From the NCBI GenBank assembly GCA_964352615.1, contig CAYGSG010000095.1, positions 1 to 9,587 on the forward strand: a stretch of 9,587 nt of DNA, given 5' to 3'. Made by a program: the position numbers and the translations under genes. Below, in pieces: positions 1 to 9,376 of the stretch. The notes under the pieces were generated by a model. The model was not told the DNA's origin. It was given only the letters and a program-made list of their open reading frames with translations, and ran no database searches. How positions within the stretch are numbered: the stretch's first letter is position 1; every line of letters begins with the position of its first letter. This stretch comes from OFTM382 sp964352615 (lineage in GTDB: Bacteria; Planctomycetota; Phycisphaerae; Phycisphaerales; UBA1924).

Positions 1-225
1 GCCCTGCAGAAAGATGTCGATGCGTGAACCCGCGGTGTAGTGCTGGTCGTCGTTGTCCAGCGGGTCGGTGATCCAGCCGTCGTTGTCGTGCAGCAGTTGG
101 AAGCCCACGAACCGGAACTTGGCGGAGTCGGAGCTAAGGGTCGAATCGGCTTCGTCTTGGGCTAGAGCGGGCACAGCGACCAAGCCAAGAGCCAGCGAGG
201 CGAACAGCGTGCGTAAGTCAGGCAT
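1..225 (-). CDS. LpxR-like (DUF2219) outer-membrane lipid A deacylase, N-terminal fragment
   Basis: Only the first 75 codons are present; the gene runs off the left edge. Residues 1-22 form a clear Sec signal peptide ending in PALA, with predicted signal peptidase I cleavage before QDE. The mature start carries LLHDND (residues 44-49) followed by DDQHYTAG (59-66). This matches the N-terminal pattern of the LpxR/DUF2219 beta-barrel family, in which an Asn-Asp pair (here N48-D49) belongs to the active site and a 'D..YT.G' motif follows. Family members remove the 3'-acyloxyacyl group of lipid A at the outer membrane. The ATG at 225 is chosen because GGAG lies 5 nt upstream; an in-frame ATG at 243 lacks this. 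The gap to the acs stop codon is 124 nt. Assignment rests on a short fragment, so another barrel protein is possible. Confidence 0.6.
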   Translation of the reverse strand, partial: MPDLRTLFASLALGLVAVPALAQDEADSTLSSDSAKFRFVGFQLLHDNDGWITDPLDNDDQHYTAGSRIDIFLQG

Positions 226-349
226 AAAGGCTCCGAGCGTCATCACCACCCGCTGTGCGCGGCCAGCCCGACGGGCGATGGTACGGGCCTCGCCCAAGCC
301 GAGCCACCCCAACCGCATCGCCAAAGAGGTGGGTACCGCGAACCTGCCT

Positions 350-2350
<2,001 letters not shown>

Positions 2351-2450
2351 GTCGGCTCCTGGCTGTGCACAGGCTCGCGCCCTTACCGTCGGCGGGTCGC
2401 CTTAGCCTCGGAGCATACACGGCTTGCCGCTCAATCTCAGCACACCAGGA

Positions 2451-3770
2451 TCATTCACCGGAGCCGCCCCCACCATTGCCTTGGGCCCGATCAATGACCG
2501 CCTGCTCGCCGGCTCTGAATGCGGGCACCCAGTGCTGGTCCAGCCTGTCGAGCACGACCGACAGCGGCTGGTGGCTGCCACGATTTACATAGATCTGCGC
2601 AACCGTGCCCCAGAGGAACTGGCTGTCCGCACCGTACAACCGGGGGTACTTCAGTTGCGCGTTCACGTTGTCTTCCGTAAGAAAGTAGTACTTTACATGC
2701 GGATCGGTAATCTCGTGCCACTCGTGGTAGTAGAACATGGTGAACGGAACGATCGGGAGATGAGGCGCGTACGTATCGCGCACCCGCACTGCCTCATTCA
2801 TGTTTACCTCGTAGTAACGCTCGAGCAACGCTGCTGACTCTTGTTCTAAATCGGGGTCGTATTCTCCTAATGTATCGCGAAACGGCATGCTATAGAGCAC
2901 AGGCGCAAGGAAATCGACCGCAGGCCAGAGCCACTTTAACTCGTCGTGCGAGTCCCTAAACGGCCTGTCGATGCCGCGATCCATGCGAGGGTTCACCGTT
3001 GTGTTCGGGTAAAAGTAGAATCCCCACTTTGTCTGCGATGGGGAGTACATCCTGGATACGTGCAGCGTCCGCAAGATGTAGTCCCTCGCGAAGTGTGTGT
3101 ACGACTGGCCAACCAAGGCTTCATCTTCGCCCATCTGCACGAGCTCGTCCCAGGTTGTCGCGGTCGTAGCGAACCGTACAAATCGCAGAAAGTCTTGGTC
3201 GAGGTTGCCGTTGTTGATCTCACGAACCGCAGCCCGCCACGGCCGCGCCCCCGACCCGCCATTGAACGTATTTTCTGAATTGAACGACCAGTCGAAGGAC
3301 TCCCAGTCGATCACCGCAAACACCGGCTCCGTGCCGCTGATAGGGTGATCGGTCAAGTACTGACGGATCGCTGTAAGGTGCGCATCCAAGAACTCGAGAT
3401 AGTGATTGAGCCACCGTCCTTGGCCACCATCAAGTCGGCCAACGAGGTACTCGAGGCCCGCTGGGCTGCGACCGAAGAATGACTCGTAAAGCATCCGCAC
3501 GTTGTCACCGAGCGGAAGCGGGTTCTCAGGCGGGCCGATCACGGGTGTTGTCTCTGTCCATACAGCCCAAAGCAACTTGAATTCGTCGAGATTCTCGGGC
3601 GTGAGTGCGGTAGGCGGTGCCTGCACCCGGTTCGGATCACGCGGCGGGGCTGCGTTGCCCAGCGCGTGGAGGGGTGGTATCTCGCTCTGAGCCGAAACAA
3701 CGCCGGACACGCACGCCAACGTGATAAGCCATAAGGCTATCTGACGGGTTGCAGTGCTCAAAGCGCCCAT
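2451..3770 (-). CDS. Secreted GH56 (hyaluronidase)-like glycoside hydrolase
   Basis: 439 residues from the ATG at 3770. Residues 1-27 form a signal peptide (hydrophobic stretch ALWLITLACVSGVV, cleavage after VSA), so the product is exported. The rest follows the order of hyaluronidase (GH56) landmarks. AVIDWE (152-157) gives D155 and E157, matching the catalytic Asp/Glu of animal enzymes. KWGFYFYP (248-255) corresponds to the WGFYGFP strand, with Y252. APVLYSMP (289-296) carries Y293. EAVRV (326-330) follows. LPIVPFTMFYY, FLTEDNV and the late QFLWGT (W387) match the last barrel strands. The C-terminal tail is Gly-rich. Known GH56 enzymes cut beta-1,4 N-acetylhexosaminide bonds in hyaluronan or chondroitin; the substrate here is unknown. 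The only cysteine is in the signal peptide, unlike the disulfide-bonded animal proteins. GC is near 50% in sampled stretches, below its neighbours. Fold assignment is fairly firm; activity is inferred. Confidence 0.75.
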   Translation of the reverse strand: MGALSTATRQIALWLITLACVSGVVSAQSEIPPLHALGNAAPPRDPNRVQAPPTALTPENLDEFKLLWAVWTETTPVIGPPENPLPLGDNVRMLYESFFGRSPAGLEYLVGRLDGGQGRWLNHYLEFLDAHLTAIRQYLTDHPISGTEPVFAVIDWESFDWSFNSENTFNGGSGARPWRAAVREINNGNLDQDFLRFVRFATTATTWDELVQMGEDEALVGQSYTHFARDYILRTLHVSRMYSPSQTKWGFYFYPNTTVNPRMDRGIDRPFRDSHDELKWLWPAVDFLAPVLYSMPFRDTLGEYDPDLEQESAALLERYYEVNMNEAVRVRDTYAPHLPIVPFTMFYYHEWHEITDPHVKYYFLTEDNVNAQLKYPRLYGADSQFLWGTVAQIYVNRGSHQPLSVVLDRLDQHWVPAFRAGEQAVIDRAQGNGGGGSGE

Positions 3771-3779
3771 GACTGGTTG

Positions 3780-3785
3780 CCTCCT
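3780..3785 (-). promoter_or_regulatory. Ribosome binding site fixing the start of the GH56-like gene
   Basis: A perfect AGGAGG on the minus strand lies 9 nt upstream of the ATG at 3770. A longer in-frame start at 3797 has no comparable site, and would place this AGGAGG inside the coding sequence and add nine polar residues before the signal peptide. The shorter start is therefore preferred. Confidence 0.75.
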
Positions 3786-3956
3786 GAAGTCCACCATACC
3801 TAGCGCCGGTTGCGCCCTGCTCCGATCCCCTTCGCCGACGCCCTCCCAAGGCGTACGGCCAGACGTTTGATTCTGTTCTTGTTGCCCGCTTCACGCTGAT
3901 GATCTCGGGTGCAACCCCAAAATCGGCGGCTGGGCTCTCGCGAAGTGGCCAGCAGG
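3786..3956. other. Intergenic region between pilB and the GH56-like gene
   Basis: This is the largest break after the pil operon (the gap runs from 3771 to 3956). It is where an operon terminator and a promoter for the GH56-like gene would be expected. The only structure I see is a weak inverted repeat, ACGCC/GGCGT with a 7-nt loop at 3838-3854, without a T-tract. I find no convincing -35/-10 pair. Confidence 0.4.
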
Positions 3957-5912
<1,956 letters not shown>

Positions 5913-5919
5913 CGGCACA

Positions 5920-5925
5920 CTCCTT
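5920..5925 (-). promoter_or_regulatory. Ribosome binding site of pilB, overlapping the upstream stop codon
   Basis: AAGGAG begins inside the TAA stop codon of the preceding gene. Two in-frame GTG codons follow: one only 1 nt away (5918) and one 7 nt away (5912). The 7-nt spacing is normal, so 5912 is the better start; the difference is two residues. Confidence 0.6.
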
Positions 5926-6592
5926 ACTTCGCGTCACGCGTCCACTGCACGCCGGGCTCGCCCATCGAGAACCCGTACAGCTTGTCGCCGCCGCGCATCG
6001 TTACCTCGCGGCCGTCGATGGCTTCGATCTTCAGCACATCCAGCACCTCGTCGCCGAGCCGATAGATCGTCCCATTGATCCGCGCCAGAGGGATCGGCCC
6101 GCCCATCACGCTCTGCACCGCGACCTGCGCGGTCGCGTCTGTGATCTGCTTCTCGAGCAGCTGGCGAGCGCGTTCTTCCGCACTGAGCTGAGGCACGACC
6201 GGCTGTTTCACAGGGTCCACGGCTGCCGCTGCGCCCTCAAGCACGAACGGATCCTGCTCGAGCACTTCCGCGGGAACCTGGATCGCCACGCGGCTGCGAA
6301 CCAGTTCGTCCAGCACCGCGGGATCGCCCGGACCCTTGGTAAATTCGTTGGGGTCGTAGTCCACCACGATCGCGGCGATCACCGATGCCGCGCCCAGGCC
6401 CACCTGCCGCATCACAAAGATGCCGCCCGCAGCCCCGATGACGATCATCGCGGCGACGCCCACGCGGCGCGACTTGTTGCTCCGGCCCGAGTTCGTGCTC
6501 ATTTCCTCGGCGGCCCCGAAGTCGCTGAGCAGGGGCGCCCCCGCCTGCGACTCGGTCATGTCCATGCTCGATTCGTTTGATCCGTTGCTCAT
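5924..6592 (-). CDS. PilP/GspC-like inner-membrane protein with periplasmic HR-like domain
   Basis: 222 residues. The first 40 are polar and Ser/Asn/Glu-rich. A transmembrane segment follows at about 43-61 (VGVAAMIVIGAAGGIFVM core), with a further hydrophobic stretch at 65-77. A variable, charged periplasmic spacer leads to a C-terminal domain (about 157-208) whose pattern is GPIPLARINGTIYRLGDEV, then IEAIDGREVTMRGGDKLYGF. This resembles the homology region of GspC and the beta domain of PilP, which connect the inner-membrane platform to the secretin. Position supports the role: it follows pilO with a 4-nt ATGA overlap and precedes pilB, where pilP or a substitute is expected. AGGAGGAG lies 8 nt before the ATG. 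It shows no lipobox, unlike the lipoprotein PilP of Pseudomonas, so GspC-like topology fits better. Function is inferred from domain pattern and context. Confidence 0.6.
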   Translation of the reverse strand: MSNGSNESSMDMTESQAGAPLLSDFGAAEEMSTNSGRSNKSRRVGVAAMIVIGAAGGIFVMRQVGLGAASVIAAIVVDYDPNEFTKGPGDPAVLDELVRSRVAIQVPAEVLEQDPFVLEGAAAAVDPVKQPVVPQLSAEERARQLLEKQITDATAQVAVQSVMGGPIPLARINGTIYRLGDEVLDVLKIEAIDGREVTMRGGDKLYGFSMGEPGVQWTRDAK

Positions 6593-7122
6593 GCCTCCGG
6601 CTCCTCCTGAAAGAAGATGCTCAACGTAAAGCTCACATCGACCTGGCCGTCCTCAGTAGGCCGGCGGCGGATCGACATCTCCGGGATCCGAGTCACACGC
6701 GGCATCCGCTCGAGCGATTGCAAGAACGTGTACAGCCCGTTGAAGTTCCCGGAGGTCTTCATCTCCAGCGGCTGCTCCATGTACAGCACGGCCTCGATCG
6801 GCTTGCCGCTCTTGACAGATGGCGATTCCAGCCCCGCCTGCACCGCGAGGCGCGACACCTGACGCACCACGCGGTCGACCTCTTTGCCGCTCGGCAGGCG
6901 GTCTTCGATCTCCGCGATCTGCGCGGCGATCTTCTCGTTGGCCTTCGCCAAGCTCGTGTTGCGGGCCGTCTCCTGCTGGAGCACGTCGAGCTGCTCTTGC
7001 TTGTGTCGGATCTCGTTCTGCGCCTGGTCGATCGCCGTGTTCTGCGGCACAAACACAAGGAAGTACGCCGCCACAGGGATCATCAGCAGCAGCACCAGCA
7101 TCGCTAGTTCACGCAGTCTCAT
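6589..7122 (-). CDS. pilO: PilO-like type IV pilus alignment protein
   Basis: 177-residue bitopic inner-membrane protein. A short cytoplasmic N-terminus (MRLRE) is followed by one transmembrane helix at about 6-25, a coiled coil at about 29-73 rich in Gln, Glu, Lys and Ala, and a periplasmic ferredoxin-like domain at about 77-172. The segment LPSGKEVDRVVRQVSRLA followed by GNFNGLYTFLQSLERMPR (125-142) is the characteristic PilO pattern. In the family, PilO pairs with PilN through the coiled coils and links the cytoplasmic PilM/ATPase complex to PilP. It starts 3 nt after pilN and overlaps the next gene by 4 nt. GGAGG lies 8 nt before the ATG. The GspM family is a distant alternative with the same topology. 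Confidence 0.85.
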   Translation of the reverse strand: MRLRELAMLVLLLMIPVAAYFLVFVPQNTAIDQAQNEIRHKQEQLDVLQQETARNTSLAKANEKIAAQIAEIEDRLPSGKEVDRVVRQVSRLAVQAGLESPSVKSGKPIEAVLYMEQPLEMKTSGNFNGLYTFLQSLERMPRVTRIPEMSIRRRPTEDGQVDVSFTLSIFFQEEPEA

Positions 7123-7125
7123 CGC

Positions 7126-7878
7126 TCAGCCCTCCTCGCCCGTGGCCTGCACGATCACATCGCGCTCCACTTCTTGTGCCTCGGCCACCGCCCGTGCGTC
7201 GGCGTCTTCCCTTAGCTCCGCTGTCATGCGAAAGCCCCGGTACGCCTCGCTGCTGATCATCTTGGTTTCGATGTGCTCCAGCTCAACATGCGCGAAGAGC
7301 GGCGAAGCGTGCAGCGATTCCAGATAATCAGCAACCAGTTTGTTGTCGGTAGACACGCCGTCGATCGTCAGCAGGTATTTGAACTTGGGAACCTGCACGG
7401 GCGGCTTAGCCTGCGGGTTGGTCCCGCCGGTCAGCGTGCCGGTCTGAGCGGTTGTGCCGGACCTCGGCGCGACCGGCGTCTCACGGACACGCTCCGATTC
7501 CAGCGACACCGTGAACAGCGTCACGTTCTCGGGCAGCCTGCCCACCAGCTCAGCCATCAGCACCGAACGAGGGATCGGCTCGAGCAATGCGGATGTAACC
7601 CGCGCCTTCTCGAGCATGTCCGAACGCTGGCCTTCGAGAGCGCGCAGCTGCTCGAGCTTGACCTGCTCTTCCTCAAACACCTCGTGGATGCCGGCCTGGG
7701 CCTGGCGTACCTCGCTCCAGCGCCGCTGCGTGACAAGGAACGCGCCCGCGACCCCTGCCATCACCACGACGAACAGCAAGAACACGATGATGTAGAACTT
7801 CGCCTCGGTTCGGCGCTCCACGTATTCCTTGGGCAAAAAGCCCGCCGCGTCCGGCCTGCCGAGTGGATTCATAGCCAT
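7126..7878 (-). CDS. pilN: PilN-like type IV pilus alignment protein
   Basis: 250 residues. The cytoplasmic N-terminus contains NPLGRPDAAGFLPKEYVERR (4-23). This resembles the short PilN peptide (INLLP in Pseudomonas/Thermus PilN) that docks into PilM. A single transmembrane helix spans about 27-49, followed by a coiled coil at about 52-98. The periplasmic ferredoxin-like domain starts with IPRSVLMAELVGRLPENVTLF (102-122) and continues with STDNKLVADYLESLHASPLFAHVEL (about 176-200), both typical of PilN. A Thr/Gly/Pro-rich linker (about 133-163) splits this domain and is longer than in standard PilN (about 180-200 residues in all), explaining the extra length. The gene begins 3 nt after the pilM stop codon. 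An in-frame ATG at 7872 is an alternative start. Confidence 0.82.
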   Translation of the reverse strand: MAMNPLGRPDAAGFLPKEYVERRTEAKFYIIVFLLFVVVMAGVAGAFLVTQRRWSEVRQAQAGIHEVFEEEQVKLEQLRALEGQRSDMLEKARVTSALLEPIPRSVLMAELVGRLPENVTLFTVSLESERVRETPVAPRSGTTAQTGTLTGGTNPQAKPPVQVPKFKYLLTIDGVSTDNKLVADYLESLHASPLFAHVELEHIETKMISSEAYRGFRMTAELREDADARAVAEAQEVERDVIVQATGEEG

Positions 7879-7881
7879 CGC

Positions 7882-9195
7882 TCAAAGCTCCGTCGGGCTC
7901 TCGCAGAGCCCCAATGCAAGTACCCAGCCTGATTGCGATTCGCCCAGATCGAGCCCGCTCACTTTCGCGGTCTTCGGGCAGTCAATCACCGTGAACGGGT
8001 TGGCGACCTGCGTGGGCACACGCAGCGCCCGAGCAAGCCGTTGGCACAGCGAACCGTCTCGCGCCTCGCCACCAAAGATCACCGCGCGATGCAGCCGCCT
8101 CGGCCCGAACAGCGCCTCGTGGTAGCGCACGCACATCGATACCTCGTCGGCCAGAATGCTGTACGAGTCCGCGAGCCCTTCGTCGATCTCGGGCGCTTGC
8201 AGGTCCACCGCGCCCGTCAGTCCTCGGGGCGACGCGCCGACCCTGCGGTCAGCACCGCCCTCGCTGCCCGCGCCTGCGCCCACCGGCACACCCGCCGGAT
8301 GCACCGCGATCGGCCTGATCCGGCGAAGCCGCTCGACCCGGCCCGACAGGGCATCGAGCCCGTAATGCGCCGCGTAGCCCTCGTCGAACAGCCGGCCTCC
8401 GACTTCAAGCGAACGAGCGAACACCAGGTCGTTCCCGTGCGCCACGCTCACCCGGCAGCCGCCGTTGCCCACGTCCAGGTACAGCGTGGCGGTTGCTTGG
8501 TCTTCTTCGCGCCGGTGCAAACGGTCGAACGCCTTGAGCTCGGCGGTCCACTCATTATGAATACCTACCGGGTCCAGCTTGGCTTGGCGAAGCCCACCCA
8601 TCAGCTTGCCCACCAGCCCCCTGCACGCGGCCATCACGACCGCCTCGTTGCGGCTGGCTGCGGCTCCGACCGTCCCCATCACCGGATACCAACGGTACAC
8701 CAGCGTCTGCGGATCGCGGCCAAGCTCGACGCCGAGCAACTGCTCGACCACCGCATCGCGTTCGCTCTCCGTCGCACGACCCAGTTGCAGGTGCTTGCAG
8801 AAGGTCTGCGAGGCGGGGATCGCGCACACCGCGCGTTTGCCCTTGAACCCGCCCGTGCGAATGACGCGTGCGAGTTCTTCGAACTGGTAGTCCAGCCTGC
8901 CGTGGATGTCGTCGCGCAGCTCATCGGGCGTCACGACCGTCGCCGCCGCCACCAGCGATGGCTTCTGGCCCGGCGTGATCTGGAGCACCTTGAGTTCGGC
9001 CTCGCCAAAGTCAACCGCGATCGGTGACCAGGGCGACTTGCGCGCCGCCTTGCTGGCTTCCTGCGCAAGAGCCTTGGCGTGGGCACCGTTCAGCTTGTTG
9101 CCAAGCGACGCGAGCCCAAACCCGCTGCGCCAACCGGGCTTGGGCCCGGAACTGTCTGCGGAACCACGAGATGGCTGCTTCGATGATCGGCCCAT
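7882..9195 (-). CDS. pilM: PilM-like actin-fold type IV pilus assembly protein
   Basis: 437 residues from the ATG at 9195. The actin-like ATP-binding signature is visible: the phosphate-1 motif IAVDFGEAELKVLQI (59-73), the phosphate-2 motif LYLDVGNGGCRVSVA (238-252) and the adenosine motif AVIFGGEARDGSL (371-383). The segment between carries AVCAIPASQTF (122-132), the usual PilM 'P' strand. PilM is cytoplasmic, binds the PilN N-terminal peptide and links the membrane complex to the ATPase. It is the first gene of the operon. It is longer than typical PilM (about 350 residues) because of a basic, Ser/Gly/Ala-rich N-terminal extension (1-57) and an Ala/Gly/Pro-rich insertion (about 298-330). 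The start rests on GGGAG 5 nt upstream of the ATG; a GTG at 9201 would overlap that site. The GspL cytoplasmic domain is related, but here PilM and PilN are separate, as in type IV pili. Confidence 0.82.
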   Translation of the reverse strand: MGRSSKQPSRGSADSSGPKPGWRSGFGLASLGNKLNGAHAKALAQEASKAARKSPWSPIAVDFGEAELKVLQITPGQKPSLVAAATVVTPDELRDDIHGRLDYQFEELARVIRTGGFKGKRAVCAIPASQTFCKHLQLGRATESERDAVVEQLLGVELGRDPQTLVYRWYPVMGTVGAAASRNEAVVMAACRGLVGKLMGGLRQAKLDPVGIHNEWTAELKAFDRLHRREEDQATATLYLDVGNGGCRVSVAHGNDLVFARSLEVGGRLFDEGYAAHYGLDALSGRVERLRRIRPIAVHPAGVPVGAGAGSEGGADRRVGASPRGLTGAVDLQAPEIDEGLADSYSILADEVSMCVRYHEALFGPRRLHRAVIFGGEARDGSLCQRLARALRVPTQVANPFTVIDCPKTAKVSGLDLGESQSGWVLALGLCESPTEL

Positions 9196-9200
9196 GCGCA

Positions 9201-9205
9201 CTCCC
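9201..9205 (-). promoter_or_regulatory. Ribosome binding site deciding the pilM start
   Basis: GGGAG on the minus strand lies 5 nt before the ATG at 9195. The upstream GTG at 9201 shares its first base with this site and has none of its own, so ATG 9195 is preferred. Confidence 0.6.
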
Positions 9206-9376
9206 GCCCGGGGCGTACCTCGCCTGCGGTAACCCGAGTGCTTGGACCATCGACCCCGTCACACCGTCCCATCAGCACAACCCGCGCTCGCGGGCCAACA
9301 CGCCGCCTCGCCAGCCGACCCAGCACGCTCACCACGTCCGAGAACAACCGTCCGACCGAGCGGAATCCCAACATGC
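9206..9376. other. Gap upstream of pilM with a GC-rich inverted repeat
   Basis: Together with the pilM ribosome binding site, this roughly 180-nt stretch between the nucleosidase stop codon and pilM is the likely place for a pil operon promoter. It contains the near-perfect palindrome CCCGCGCTCGCGGG at 9281-9294 (5-bp stem with a 4-nt loop). This could be a weak terminator hairpin without a T-tract, or an operator. No -35/-10 pair stands out. A minus-strand frame is open from 9380 to 9090 but overlaps the pilM N-terminus and has no recognisable product. Confidence 0.35.

Noticed and set aside
273..295. Inverted repeat GGGCGA/TCGCCC between acs and the lpxR-like gene, considered as an acs terminator.
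   Set aside because: Six base pairs with an 11-nt loop and no T-tract is weak in DNA of this GC content.
2351..2450. Search for an acs promoter in the 100-nt gap upstream of acs.
   Set aside because: TTGAGC- and TATGCT-like hexamers occur, but with wrong spacing (11 nt), so no promoter is called.
2451..3770. Reading the GH56-like protein as a lipoprotein because of Cys20 (TLAC).
   Set aside because: Position -3 is Thr rather than Leu, and a good signal peptidase I site (VSA before QSE) follows; a lipobox is not supported.
7933..9027. A 364-codon plus-strand open frame.
   Set aside because: It is antisense to pilM, rich in His, Arg, Ala and Gln, with no domain pattern.
9090..9374. A possible small minus-strand gene starting at the ATG just after the nucleosidase stop codon.
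   Set aside because: It overlaps about 100 nt of the pilM N-terminus in another frame, has no clear ribosome binding site and no recognisable motif. It would only be viable if pilM starts further downstream.
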